NCBI GenBank assembly: GCA_003577245.1
Contig: QEVS01000004.1
Span: 124,001-188,000, forward strand
DNA: 64,000 nucleotides
From: a bacterium
Lineage (GTDB): Bacteria > Chloroflexota > Dehalococcoidia > Tepidiformales > Tepidiformaceae
Direction of reading: 5' to 3'
Shown: positions 16,209 through 24,333 of the stretch, piece after piece
How the letters are laid out: the number at the start of each line of letters is the position of its first letter
How positions within the stretch are numbered: position 1 is the stretch's first letter
Made by a program: the position numbers and the translations under genes
Notes under the pieces: generated by a model
The model's database searches: none
Told to the model about the DNA's origin: nothing
Seen by the model: only the letters and a program-made list of their open reading frames with translations

Positions 16209-16814
16209 TTGGACCGCAACGCTTTCTTCGCTGAAGTCTGCAGCCGCATGGGTTGGGAACCCACGCCATGGCGGCTGGCGGCCTTTGCCGAATGGGCCCG
16301 GCTCGAAGGGATGCCCTACGAGCGCACCTTCAATCCCCTGGCCACCACCCGCCTGAGCACCGGCACGCCGCTCGATACCGCCTTCGACCTCGGGTTCGGG
16401 CCCGGGAACTGGAACAGCGTGCCCGTGCGCGTTTATCGCGATGCGGAGGCAGGAATCGCCGCCACGACGGAGACCCTCGTCCTTCCCTACTACCCCAACA
16501 TCCGCCGTTGCTTCGCGGCCGAGCGAGGGTACGACGAGGCCATCCCCGAGTTCGGCACATACGTTGGCAGCGATGCCTATGGCCGGGCGCTGGTGGGCTT
16601 CATGCGCGCGCTGCCCGCCCCGCAGCCGCAGCAGCCTTCGCTGGAGGAGCGCATTGCCCGCCTCGAGCGGCTCATCGGCGGCAACGGGATTGATGCCGGC
16701 GGCGCCCGCCTCACAGGCGAAGCCGCGCTCGCATGGCTCGACTCCCGGGAGATGAGCCTCTACCTCGGCCTGGCGCTGACGCAGGCAGAGGTGACCCGCC
16801 TGGGCGAACGGTAG
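16209..16814 (+). CDS. Hypothetical protein with phage-associated lytic-domain-like fold
   Basis: A 201-residue protein. Residues 1-130 contain ERTFNPLATTRLS, a GNWNSVPVRVY segment and an 'AGIAATTETL ... YYPNIRRCF' segment. The same order (NPLATT, then a Val-x-Tyr strand, then a repeated-Thr helix ending in YP) occurs in small domains of actinophage and mobile-element hydrolases. I recall this only by pattern. Residues 140-165 are a likely coiled coil (SLEERIARLERLI). No signal peptide or membrane segment is visible. The frame starts with a good TTG/ATG context after GGAGGTGG. No other phage gene is nearby, so the domain may have been domesticated. Confidence 0.55.
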   Translation: MDRNAFFAEVCSRMGWEPTPWRLAAFAEWARLEGMPYERTFNPLATTRLSTGTPLDTAFDLGFGPGNWNSVPVRVYRDAEAGIAATTETLVLPYYPNIRRCFAAERGYDEAIPEFGTYVGSDAYGRALVGFMRALPAPQPQQPSLEERIARLERLIGGNGIDAGGARLTGEAALAWLDSREMSLYLGLALTQAEVTRLGER

Positions 16815-16819
16815 CCGGG

Positions 16820-17770
16820 CTACAGGGTCCGCACGCGCGGCGCGATCTCCGCCGCCAGGTACTCGGGCACCTCGTCCGAATCGAAGTTGAAGTGCTGGAA
16901 CTGAACCTCCCGCACCCCGAGCTCCGCCAGGCGGCCGAGCGTGTCCACCACCTCGCCGGTGTTGCCCACGATCATTCCCCGCGCCTTCGCCCCGGCCCGC
17001 CATTCCGCGGGGGGCACATTGGCGCCGCCGAACATGCTCTGCACGCGACGGGTGGCCGCATCCAGGGCCGCCTCGTTTGGGCCAACAATCGCAAAGGCCA
17101 TCATCGAGCGGCCAATGGTTGAGGGGTCGCGGCCCTCCCGCTGGCAATGCCGTTCGAGCACTTCACGCTTGCCCGCATACGCTTCCGGCGAGAGATTGAC
17201 CGCGTTCCACTCATCCGCGTAGCGAGCGACCAGCCGCAGCGTTCGCTTTTCGCCGCCACCGCCGATGAGGATGGGCGGCCGCCCCTGCGCCGGCTTGGGC
17301 AGGCAGTCCGCCCCATCGACCCGGTAGAACGGCCCTGCGTGGGTGGCCGGTCCCGGCGCCCAGAGCGCCTTGAGCACGTGGATGGCCTCTTCGAGCCGGT
17401 CGAATCGCTCCTTGATGGGCGGGAAGCTAATCCCGTAGGCGTGGTGCTCGGCCTCGTTCCACCCGGCGCCCAGCCCCATCACGAAGCGGCCGCCGCTGAG
17501 GATATCGACCTGCGCCGCCATGCGTCCCACGTTCACCGGCTCGCGAAAGGTTACGGGCGTGACCAGCGGCCCGAAGCGGATGCGCCTGGTCTCCTTCGCG
17601 GCCACAACGAACGACAGGTAGGCTTCGAGCGAATCCTGCTGTGGCCCGATGAAGTAGTGGTCCGAGCGGAAGACCGTGGGAAACCCCAGCCGCTCCGCAA
17701 GCGCGAGGATGTGGCTCCAGCGCTCCCACGTGAGCCCGTTCTGGCCTTCCACCATCAGCCCGATTTCCAT
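16820..17770 (-). CDS. LLM-class (luciferase-like) F420-dependent oxidoreductase
   Basis: A 316-residue TIM-barrel oxidoreductase. Family segments include FRSDHYFIG, RIRFGPLVTPVTFREPV, AAQVDILSGGRFVMGLGAGW and the C-terminal GTP-like VGNTGEVVDTLGRLAELG. Such proteins use F420 or FMN, and which one cannot be told from sequence alone; in Chloroflexota and Actinobacteria F420 is more common. An upstream in-frame start exists at 17803, but the ATG at 17770 follows GGAAGG at good spacing and begins the first barrel strand (MEIGLMVEG). It is convergent with the phage-type hypothetical and alone. Substrate unknown. Confidence 0.9.
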   Translation of the reverse strand: MEIGLMVEGQNGLTWERWSHILALAERLGFPTVFRSDHYFIGPQQDSLEAYLSFVVAAKETRRIRFGPLVTPVTFREPVNVGRMAAQVDILSGGRFVMGLGAGWNEAEHHAYGISFPPIKERFDRLEEAIHVLKALWAPGPATHAGPFYRVDGADCLPKPAQGRPPILIGGGGEKRTLRLVARYADEWNAVNLSPEAYAGKREVLERHCQREGRDPSTIGRSMMAFAIVGPNEAALDAATRRVQSMFGGANVPPAEWRAGAKARGMIVGNTGEVVDTLGRLAELGVREVQFQHFNFDSDEVPEYLAAEIAPRVRTL

Positions 17771-17931
17771 GGCCGCCTTCCTTTCACGCCCCGCTTCAGA
17801 CACCGGATCCTACCAGAGCCGCGGCCCCCACATTCCGTGGCGGGGATTGGTATTATGGCTCCCACTTCGTCAGCTTAGAGAGGCGCGGCCCGGGCTCACG
17901 GCCTGCGGCGCGCACCGGTGGGGAGGAACTC

Positions 17932-19596
17932 ATGCCCAAGCTCAAGGCCCTCCAGCAGCTTGAAGCCTGGCGGGAACGGTACCCGGCGCCGTGCCAGGCC
18001 GCCTGCCCCGTCCACACCAATGCCCGTGCCTACGTGACGCAGACGGCGGATGGCCGGTTTGAAGGGGCCTTCCTGGCAGCGCGCGGCCCCAACCCGCTCG
18101 CCGCCATCTGCGGCCGCGCCTGCAGCGCCCCCTGCGAGGACGTCTGCACCCGCGGTGAGTTCGACCGTCCCGTGAAGATCCGCCAGATCAAGCGCTTCCT
18201 CACCGACCGCTTCGAAGCCTCGGACGCCGCCGCCGGACGCTCTTCCCCGACCGGGCTGGGAGTTGCGGTGGTCGGCGCGGGACCGGCCGGGCTCGCGGCC
18301 GCGCACGACCTCGCCTTCCTCGGCCACAACGTCACCGTCTATGAAGCGGCGCCTGCCGCCGGGGGCATGGCCCTCCTTGGCGTGCCGCGCTTCCGCCTCG
18401 CCAACGCTGCCATCGACCGCGACGTTCACTCCATCGAAGGCCTCGGTGTGGAGATCCGCACCGGCGTCCGCGTTGGCCAGGACGTTTCGCTTGATGAGCT
18501 TCGGCGCGACTTCAACGCCATCTTCGTCGCCACCGGGACGATGCGCCTGAACGCGCTCGACGCGGCGGGCGTTCAGCTCAAAGGCGTCGTGCAGGCCCTG
18601 CCCTTCCTCGAAGTCGCCAACCTTGGCGGGCGGCCCGCGTGCGGCAGTCGCGTGGCCGTGCTTGGTGGCGGCTACACGGCCATGGACGCTGCCCGCACCG
18701 CGGTCCGCCTCGGCGCCGAGGTCTCGGTTCTCTACCGCCGCACACGCAGCGAGACCGAAGTCCACGACGAGGAGCTGAACGAAACCCTGCACGAAGGCGC
18801 AGCCATCGAGTACCTGGTCTCTCCCATCCGCTTCATCGACGACGGCACGGGGAACGTGGCGGGCGTCGAGTGCGTCCGCAACCGCCTGGGCGAGCCGGAC
18901 GCTTCCGGCCGGCCGCGGCCACTGCCCATTCCCGGGAGCGAGTTCACCTTCGAATGCGACATGGTGATCCTGGCCCTCGGCCAATCTCCCGACCCCATGG
19001 GCGTCGATCAGCAGCTGGCCGGCCAGCTCCGCGAGGTGGACCCCGAGACCTCGATGACGCCGCTGGCGGGCATCTTCTCGGGGGGCGACTTCGTCTCGGG
19101 AGCGAGCACGATCATCGAAGCCGTGGGCGCCGGGAGGGCTGCCGCGGCCTCCATCCATCGCTACCTGCACGACCGCTTCGCCCCGGGCGCCGTGTGGCCC
19201 GAGCCCGCCGAGACCTGGCCGCTCGTCCCGTCCAACGGGCGCAATAGCGCCCTCTCCAGCAACGGCACACTCCCGGGCGGGAAGCTCTCCCTGGAACATG
19301 AGGTGGAACGGACCTTGACCGAGGAGGAGGCGATGGCCGAGGGCCTGCGCTGCCTCTTCTGCGGCCTTCTTCCCACCGTCATCCTCGATGACTGCACCGC
19401 GTGCCAGGCCTGCGTGCTCGTCTGCCCCGTCGACGCCATCCACCGGGTGAGCATCGTCGCGGGCGGGGACATGGCGGACCTCACCGGCGAGCGCGACGTC
19501 CTTGGTTACCAGATCTGGGCCGAGGAGTGCATTCGCTGCGGGCGCTGCTTCAAGGCCTGCCCCACTGGCGCCATCGTGGTGCCCGAAAGGGACTGA
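17932..19596 (+). CDS. GltD/NfnB-like FAD-dependent oxidoreductase with C-terminal 2[4Fe-4S] ferredoxin domain
   Basis: A 554-residue iron-sulfur flavoprotein. The N-terminus carries the GltD-type cysteine set (CQAACPVHTNARAY, then CGRACSAPCEDVC). An FAD Rossmann motif (GAGPAGLAAAHDLAFLGHN) and an NAD(P) motif (VLGGGYTAMDAARTAVRLG) follow. The last 80 residues add two ferredoxin clusters, CTACQACVLVCP and CIRCGRCFKACP. This architecture moves electrons between NAD(P)H, FAD and ferredoxin-like centres, as in glutamate synthase small subunits and bifurcating transhydrogenases. There is no glutamate synthase large subunit nearby, so a stand-alone reductase feeding another partner is likely. GGGAGG precedes the ATG. 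Confidence 0.85.
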   Translation: MPKLKALQQLEAWRERYPAPCQAACPVHTNARAYVTQTADGRFEGAFLAARGPNPLAAICGRACSAPCEDVCTRGEFDRPVKIRQIKRFLTDRFEASDAAAGRSSPTGLGVAVVGAGPAGLAAAHDLAFLGHNVTVYEAAPAAGGMALLGVPRFRLANAAIDRDVHSIEGLGVEIRTGVRVGQDVSLDELRRDFNAIFVATGTMRLNALDAAGVQLKGVVQALPFLEVANLGGRPACGSRVAVLGGGYTAMDAARTAVRLGAEVSVLYRRTRSETEVHDEELNETLHEGAAIEYLVSPIRFIDDGTGNVAGVECVRNRLGEPDASGRPRPLPIPGSEFTFECDMVILALGQSPDPMGVDQQLAGQLREVDPETSMTPLAGIFSGGDFVSGASTIIEAVGAGRAAAASIHRYLHDRFAPGAVWPEPAETWPLVPSNGRNSALSSNGTLPGGKLSLEHEVERTLTEEEAMAEGLRCLFCGLLPTVILDDCTACQACVLVCPVDAIHRVSIVAGGDMADLTGERDVLGYQIWAEECIRCGRCFKACPTGAIVVPERD

Positions 19597-19668
19597 CCGG
19601 CCCTTCTCCCGTTGTGGTGGTGACACGGGCCACTTGGAGTTCGAGCGCTCTTTGTGCACAGTCGCGCC

Positions 19669-19869
19669 ATGACCTGCAATCACCCCCGCGAAGAGTGGCA
19701 GCGCGTCTACGAAGGTGGCGCCACACCGGTCCCCGGCCGTTACTTCTGCAGCTCCTGCGGCGAACACCTCTATTCAGAGAGCCCCCCGCACGCGGCCAGC
19801 CCCCGTGCACAGGCTGTCCCCCTTCCGGCTGCCGGCCGCGGGGCGCGCACGCCCGGCCAGTCTCAGTAG
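19669..19869 (+). CDS. Small zinc-ribbon-like protein, hypothetical
   Basis: A 66-residue frame starting MTCNHPREEWQRVYEGG and continuing to YFCSSCGEHLYSE. C3, H5, C31 and C34 could bind one zinc ion, in a CxH...CxxC arrangement. The last 25 residues are Ala/Pro-rich and probably disordered. A longer start at 19654 adds five residues. No clear ribosome site precedes either start. The pattern of spaced cysteines argues that it is coding. Function unknown; the GltD-like gene lies just upstream. Confidence 0.5.
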   Translation: MTCNHPREEWQRVYEGGATPVPGRYFCSSCGEHLYSESPPHAASPRAQAVPLPAAGRGARTPGQSQ

Positions 19870-19999
19870 GAACACAGTCATGCTGCCCCCTCACCGGTTC
19901 CCGGCTACCGGGAACCCGTGCGCGCGGGTATGCTTTGCCATCGAGGCGCGGCGCGGTCCCCGCCGGTGAAGCCGCGCGATGCGCCCACGGAGGCACTCT

Positions 20000-20110
20000 A
20001 TGAAGAAGTTCCTGGGCATCGTTGCCCTCGCGGGCGCCGCTGTGGCCGCCCTCATGTTCTGGCGCCGCAACAAGGACGAGGACGAGTTCCTCGACGAGGA
20101 GCTCGAATAA
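20000..20110 (+). CDS. Small single-pass membrane protein, 36 residues
   Basis: The frame reads MKKFLGIVALAGAAVAALMF, then WRRNKDEDEFLDEELE, and ends at TAA. It has a perfect GGAGG ribosome site (19989-19993) six bases before the ATG. One membrane helix (about 4-20) is followed by a basic stop-transfer WRR and a strongly acidic tail. The design is like the short DLW-39 type proteins of Actinobacteria, but I cannot confirm family membership. It lies 87 bases before a secreted hypothetical gene. The ribosome site, charge pattern and tidy stop make it likely real. Confidence 0.65.
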   Translation: MKKFLGIVALAGAAVAALMFWRRNKDEDEFLDEELE

Positions 20111-20196
20111 CGTTCTTCGCCTGACTCGACCTGTTCCGGTGCGGACGGGCGCTCGTCCCCAATACGCCAGGGGCACCGTTTGCCGATGATCGCGAT

Positions 20197-20937
20197 GTGG
20201 GCAAGTTCGGCGTCCTCTTTGTTGCCCTGTTGCTGCTGGGCACCGCGCGCTGCTACGGCGCGAGCATCGACATCGCGGGCCTGCCCGTCGTCGGTGCCCA
20301 GCCCGCGCCTGCCGCGCCCGCCTACGTCACCTCCATGGGCACGCCGGCCGCCGTGACGCTGCCCGAAATGGACCTCTCGCGGTGGTTCTCCACCGAAGCT
20401 CCCGAGAGCGGCGCACCCGCCGACACCTACGACCCCGCATTCTGGGTTGAAGTCGAAGCCTTCTTCGCCGCTTCTCGCACCCCGGCCGGTTGGGCCGAAG
20501 CCTGCAAGAAAGCCTCCGACGCCGCCGGCGCCGACCGGGCCACGAAATCCGAGATCGGGGCCCTCGCCTGCAGCGCCAACCCCGCGGTCACCCCCGTGCA
20601 GCGCTTTGCCGTCCAGGTCCTGGGCGCCCGCGCCGCGCTCGCCCTCTGGATACGGGGAACCCCGGGCAGCAGCCAGGGAGCCGTCTCCGGGCGCCAGGGC
20701 GAGGCCCGGCTAATGTGTTCGGTCGACGTCATCGCGCGCGAAGGGGGGGCCGGCTCGGCCTACGAGCAGGCGTGCACGAAGGCGCTCGACACGTCGTATC
20801 TCACGGGAGACCCGGCTGCCACCTTCGCGGCACTTGGCGAGGCCTTCTCGCTCATTGCCGCCGAGATCGCCGTGCGCGACCCGAAGACCGCTTCCGAGCC
20901 GGCCTATTACGCCACCGCGGGCGAGTCCACTCCCTGA
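20197..20937 (+). CDS. Secreted hypothetical protein
   Basis: A 246-residue protein with a GTG start and a signal peptide (VLFVALLLLGTARCYGAS; cleavage around 22-25). The mature part is Ala-rich and has two Cys pairs that could form disulfides outside the cytoplasm (CKKASDA, ALACSAN, LMCSVD, QACTKAL). Residues 80-240 are mostly helical. No catalytic motif is recognised. The other ATGs near the start (20186, 20195) are out of frame. It follows the 36-residue membrane protein on the same strand and may share its transcript. Confidence 0.65.
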   Translation: MGKFGVLFVALLLLGTARCYGASIDIAGLPVVGAQPAPAAPAYVTSMGTPAAVTLPEMDLSRWFSTEAPESGAPADTYDPAFWVEVEAFFAASRTPAGWAEACKKASDAAGADRATKSEIGALACSANPAVTPVQRFAVQVLGARAALALWIRGTPGSSQGAVSGRQGEARLMCSVDVIAREGGAGSAYEQACTKALDTSYLTGDPAATFAALGEAFSLIAAEIAVRDPKTASEPAYYATAGESTP

Positions 20938-20971
20938 GACCCGCGGCCCCGGAAGCCGGGCACTCCTCCCG

Positions 20972-22327
20972 TCAACGCTCCGCCCACACAGGCGCAGCCA
21001 GCGCGCGCGTCAACGCATGGTCGCCGGGCAATGGGCCCGGGCTTCGCAGCTCCGCCCGCAGGTAGTGGTCGAAGCGCAGCCCGGCCGGGAGGGCCAGCCG
21101 TCCCCGCTGTCGCGGCAATTCCAGTTCCTGGCGCGTCTCGCCATCGGCAACAAGGACGAGCGAGCAGCCGCCGGCGCGTTCCCACTCCACCTCCACCGGA
21201 TGCCCCTCTCCTCCCGCAACGAGTGCGACGAACGGCCCGCCCGGCGACTCCGAGATGGAGGTCCGGCCCTCTACCACCGCCGCGAGGATTGCCTCCTCCG
21301 AGACCTCTCCTTCAACCTGCACCCACGTCGTGGGGTCGCCGATGTGGTGCGGGTGCATGGGCTCGGCGGGGGGCACGCTGTGCGCGTCGCTCCCCCCAAC
21401 GGGGACCACCCGCCTTCCGGCCGCGAGCTCGGCCTCCCAGTCGCGCACCGACTCCCAGTTGTACCAGCGCCATGGCGCCTGCCACACCTCGCGGATGGCG
21501 AAGCCCGGGTCACAGAGCAGCCATGGCGGCCCAACTGACTTCGGGTGGTTCATCGAGAACGGGGCGCCACGGGCGGCCACCCAGCGGAAGAGGCGGTGCA
21601 TCTCCTCGTCCGTCGACACGCGAAAGTCGGCCCATTCGCGCAGGCCCCACGTATTGGCGTGGCCGCTGTAGGTGGTCACCTCCTCGCCGGGGATGAGCAG
21701 CAGGCGCGGGTGGTCGAAGGCGTCCACTTCGGCGTGGTGCGAGACGGTGTTGTGGTCGGTAATCGCCAGGAACCGGAGCCCCCGTTCGAGTGCAAAGCTC
21801 GCCATCTCGGCAATCGGGTTCCTGCCGTCAGAGTGCTCGGAGTGGCTGTGGAAGTCGCCCGCTACCCAGCGCCTGCCGGCTGCCGGTTCGCGAGCGAAGC
21901 GCCGCGCAGGCGGGAGTCCCGGCTCAGGGGGGTCGCCCGGGCTGTTGCCCTCAACGGCTTCGGTCCCAATCGTGACCGACCAGCGCACGCCCGGCTCTGG
22001 GACCGTGTAGAGCCCGAGGACCACGCTCCACGTCCCGGCCGGCAGCGGACCGGCAAGGTACCCGGGGGTGGCTCGTTCGCGGCTCACGAAGAACTGCCGC
22101 CGGGCCGAGCCGCTCCAGCCCCGGAACCCCCCGGTCAGCGGCTCCGTGCCGCGCGGATCGAAGAGGCCGATGTCGATGACCGGGTCCCCTTCCCCCGTGG
22201 CGCCGAAATCGTACGCCACCTCGATGCGTGTGCACCGCGCCGGCACCGTAAAGGGGATGTAGAGGTAAGGCGCGGCGGCCGCTTCGGCAGGAGTGGCAGA
22301 ACCCCTGTGAAGGGTCTGGTGACGCAT
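20972..22327 (-). CDS. CehA/McbA-type PHP-domain metallohydrolase
   Basis: A 451-residue protein. Residues 20-140 are a beta-rich N-terminal domain, and the PHP domain occupies about 150-360. Metal ligands are visible in DFHSHSEHSDG, AITDHNTVSHH, SMNHPKS and GGSDAH. Members of this group (CehA of carbaryl degraders is one) hydrolyse esters or phosphoesters with two or three metal ions. The substrate here is unknown. A C-terminal beta domain (380-451) completes it. There is no obvious signal peptide. The start lies 13 bases from the 59-bp repeat that precedes hicA, so its promoter region includes that repeat. Confidence 0.85.
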   Translation of the reverse strand: MRHQTLHRGSATPAEAAAAPYLYIPFTVPARCTRIEVAYDFGATGEGDPVIDIGLFDPRGTEPLTGGFRGWSGSARRQFFVSRERATPGYLAGPLPAGTWSVVLGLYTVPEPGVRWSVTIGTEAVEGNSPGDPPEPGLPPARRFAREPAAGRRWVAGDFHSHSEHSDGRNPIAEMASFALERGLRFLAITDHNTVSHHAEVDAFDHPRLLLIPGEEVTTYSGHANTWGLREWADFRVSTDEEMHRLFRWVAARGAPFSMNHPKSVGPPWLLCDPGFAIREVWQAPWRWYNWESVRDWEAELAAGRRVVPVGGSDAHSVPPAEPMHPHHIGDPTTWVQVEGEVSEEAILAAVVEGRTSISESPGGPFVALVAGGEGHPVEVEWERAGGCSLVLVADGETRQELELPRQRGRLALPAGLRFDHYLRAELRSPGPLPGDHALTRALAAPVWAER

Positions 22328-22339
22328 GCGCCCCAGTCT

Positions 22340-22398
22340 ACGCCGCCGCCCGTTGCGGGCTCAGGTGCAGTGGCCGAACCCGGCGGCCATCCTGCGCC
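22340..22398. repeat. Direct repeat B, outer copy, left of the hicAB module
   Basis: A 59-bp sequence that matches 22894-22952 at 56 of 59 positions. It contains the hairpin GCCCG-TTG-CGGGC. It ends one base before the hicA ATG, so the hicA leader is made of repeat sequence, and also forms the 5' flank of the divergent PHP gene. Confidence 0.85.
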
Positions 22399-22399
22399 C

Positions 22400-22666
22400 A
22401 TGACGCGCATCGAGAAGGTTCTCGATACTGTCCTCGGTGGCCACGCCGGCGCCAACATTCCCTTCGGCGACGTCGTGCGCCTTCTTGATGCCCTCGGCTC
22501 CGAGAGCCGAATCAAGGGTGACCATCACATCTTCACCTTTCCGGGAATCGATGAGATCCTAAATCTGCAGCCTCGTGCTAGCCTGGCAAAGGAATATCGG
22601 GTGCGGCAGGTGAGGAATGTCATCGTCAAGTACCGGCTCAGGTTCCGAGACTTCCCCCAGGTATGA
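22400..22666 (+). CDS. hicA: HicA-family toxin, type II toxin-antitoxin
   Basis: An 88-residue protein with the HicA/YcfA dsRBD-like pattern: residues 20-50 hold NIPFGDVVRLLDALGSE and RIKGDHHIFTFPG. H42-H43 lie where HicA has its catalytic GSHH-type histidine, here as GDHH. The C-terminus (LQPRASLAKEYRVRQVRNVI) matches the longer HicA-like family of cyanobacteria and Chloroflexota. Such toxins cut mRNA. It is upstream of hicB and overlaps it by 50 bases, so the two are translated together. The ATG at 22400 is chosen because it begins the toxin fold, and follows the repeat at once. Confidence 0.85.
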   Translation: MTRIEKVLDTVLGGHAGANIPFGDVVRLLDALGSESRIKGDHHIFTFPGIDEILNLQPRASLAKEYRVRQVRNVIVKYRLRFRDFPQV

Positions 22667-22862
22667 GCTGATCATCTGGTGGAGCAACGACGACGAAGCC
22701 TTCATCGTGGAGGTGCCCGAGCTACCCGGCTGCGCCGCCGATGGACCGACCTATGAAGAGGCGGTGGCCCAGGCTCGCCGGGTGATCAGGGAATGGATTC
22801 AAACCGCCACGGAATTGGGTCGCCCCGTTGCGGAGCCCCGGGGGCGGTTGCTCTTCGCCTGA
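22617..22862 (+). CDS. hicB: HicB-family antitoxin
   Basis: An 81-residue partner with the partial RNase H-like HicB fold: YELIIWWSNDDEAFIVEVPE, LPGCAADGPTYEEAVAQA and a C-terminal helix. It has no added DNA-binding domain, so autoregulation may depend on another regulator. The 50-base overlap with hicA fits tight coupling. The start at 22617 is the only ATG giving the N-terminal serine-rich lead; a later start would cut the first strand. Confidence 0.88.
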   Translation: MSSSSTGSGSETSPRYELIIWWSNDDEAFIVEVPELPGCAADGPTYEEAVAQARRVIREWIQTATELGRPVAEPRGRLLFA

Positions 22863-22893
22863 CCCGTCCTGTTCGCCGAGGGGTTCCTGGCCC

Positions 22894-22952
22894 ACGCCGC
22901 CGCCCGTTGCGGGCTCAGGTGCGGTGGCCGAACCCGGCGGCTATCCCGCGCC
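22894..22952. repeat. Direct repeat B, inner copy at the 3' end of the acetyltransferase gene
   Basis: This copy differs from 22340-22398 at three bases. Its last 12 bases are the final codons and stop (22941-22943) of the GNAT gene, so this copy looks like the original and the outer one the duplicate. In the outer copy the stop triplet is changed. The distance between matching positions is 554 bp and encloses only hicAB. Confidence 0.85.
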
Positions 22953-23426
22953 GCCAGTGGCCAGCCGGCGCAGCGCCTCGCCACTGACCCGGTGCACGGT
23001 CCACTCATCCATGGCCACTGCCCCCAGCGAGCGGTAGAAGGCGAGGGCCGGTTCGTTCCAATCGAGTACCGACCACTCGAACCGCCCATAGCCGCGTTCG
23101 AGGCAGAGGCGCGCCAGCTCCACCAGCAGGGCGCGCCCGAACCCCGCGCGGCGGAACCGGGGCTGCACGAAGAGGTCCTCCAGGTAGAGCCCCGGCTTGC
23201 CGGTCCACGTGCTGAAGTTCTGGAAGAAGAGGGCGAACCCGGCCACCTCGCCTGCATCCGATTCGGCGAGGATCACCTCGGCAGCAGGCGCGGGACCAAA
23301 GAGGTGAAGCCGCAGCTCTTCACGCTCGAGCTGCACCGCCTGCGGCTCACGCTCGTACTCCGCCAGCCCCCGGATGAGGCCGATGATCGTGTCCAGGTCG
23401 CTTTCGCGAGCGCGCCGGAGGGGCAT
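22941..23426 (-). CDS. GNAT family N-acetyltransferase
   Basis: A 161-residue acetyltransferase. The fold is shown by LRRARESDLDTIIGLIRGLA at the start, the strand LYLEDLFVQPRFRRAGFGRA that binds acetyl-CoA (Q/R-x-x-G-x-G/A type), and the C-terminal WNEPALAFYRSLGAVAMDEW. It is closest by eye to the diamine or polyamine N-acetyltransferase type (ELAEYEREP, FFQNFSTWTGKPG), so a small amine is a plausible substrate. It starts one base after thrB ends, so it is translationally coupled to homoserine kinase. Its 3' end is in direct repeat B. Confidence 0.88.
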   Translation of the reverse strand: MPLRRARESDLDTIIGLIRGLAEYEREPQAVQLEREELRLHLFGPAPAAEVILAESDAGEVAGFALFFQNFSTWTGKPGLYLEDLFVQPRFRRAGFGRALLVELARLCLERGYGRFEWSVLDWNEPALAFYRSLGAVAMDEWTVHRVSGEALRRLATGGAG

Positions 23427-23427
23427 C

Positions 23428-24333
23428 TCAGGCCTCGAGGAGCTCCACGGTTGCCACCTCAGCGCCCTTTGGCGCGATGCGGGTTACCAGCGTCCGGCCC
23501 GTCATCCCGGCGCCTTCGAGCGCCCCCAGCATGGCTGCCGCCACTTCGCGCACGCCTTCGCCGCTGCAGATGGCGGCTACCGAGCTTCCCGCGCCGCTCA
23601 GCCAGGCCGCGTGCGCACCCGAACCCTTAGCGGCTGTGAAAATATCGAAGAGCGGCGGGAAGAGCGCCGCGCGCTGGGGCTGGTGCACACGGTCCTGCGT
23701 GGCCTCATCGAGGAGGTCCATCCGTCCCGCGGCCATGGCCGCCACGAAGAGCGCCGCCCGCCCGATGTTGTGCACCGTATCGGCCTTGCTGTAGCTCTCG
23801 GGCAGCACGCGGCGCGCATCCTTGGTGGCCATCGAGTGGTCGGGCACCAGGATTGCCAGCTGGGCATCCTGCGGGTAGCGGCAGGCAACGTGCAGGTAGC
23901 GTCCTTCGCTTCCCACGCAAACCTGCATGCCGCCGAACATGGCCGGGCAGGCATTGTCACCGTGCCCTTCCAGGTCGTTGGCTATGGCCAGGCACGTCTC
24001 CTCGTCGAGGGGGCGGCCCTCGGCCTCGTTCGCCGCCAGCACGCCCGCGACCCGGGCGACGGCGCTCGCGCCCATGCCGCGCCCGAGCGGGATCGCCACC
24101 TGGTACTTCGCTGCGAGCCCGGCCGGGGGCGTCCGGCCCATGCGCTGATACGCCTGGCGGACCGCCGTGAGCACCATCTTCTCGCCAACGTCGTCGGTAG
24201 GCGGCTGTTCCACATCACGGAACGAAACGCGGATGGAAGCGAAGACATCGAGCGCCAGCCCGAGGCAATCAAAACCCGCGCCCAGGTTGGCGCTGGTGGC
24301 CGGGACACGAACAGTTACTGCGATTGGATTCAT
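23428..24333 (-). CDS. thrB: Homoserine kinase
   Basis: A 301-residue GHMP kinase that phosphorylates homoserine in threonine synthesis. Motifs: VPATSANLGAGFDCLGLALD at the N-terminus, the ATP loop PLGRGMGASAVARVAG (a slightly altered PxGxGLGSS), and WLSGAGSSVAAIC near the C-terminus. The frame is open upstream to 24366; MNPIAVTVRVPATSAN at 24333 matches the family. No thrA or thrC is adjacent. The acetyltransferase gene follows after one base. Confidence 0.93.
   Translation of the reverse strand: MNPIAVTVRVPATSANLGAGFDCLGLALDVFASIRVSFRDVEQPPTDDVGEKMVLTAVRQAYQRMGRTPPAGLAAKYQVAIPLGRGMGASAVARVAGVLAANEAEGRPLDEETCLAIANDLEGHGDNACPAMFGGMQVCVGSEGRYLHVACRYPQDAQLAILVPDHSMATKDARRVLPESYSKADTVHNIGRAALFVAAMAAGRMDLLDEATQDRVHQPQRAALFPPLFDIFTAAKGSGAHAAWLSGAGSSVAAICSGEGVREVAAAMLGALEGAGMTGRTLVTRIAPKGAEVATVELLEA

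Noticed and set aside
17896-19767. 623-codon minus-strand frame over the GltD-like gene
   Set aside because: Antisense shadow; the plus strand has FAD and ferredoxin motifs.
21545-22666. 373-residue plus-strand frame
   Set aside because: Its first 285 codons are antisense to the PHP metallohydrolase; only the last 88 codons, from 22400, are the HicA toxin.
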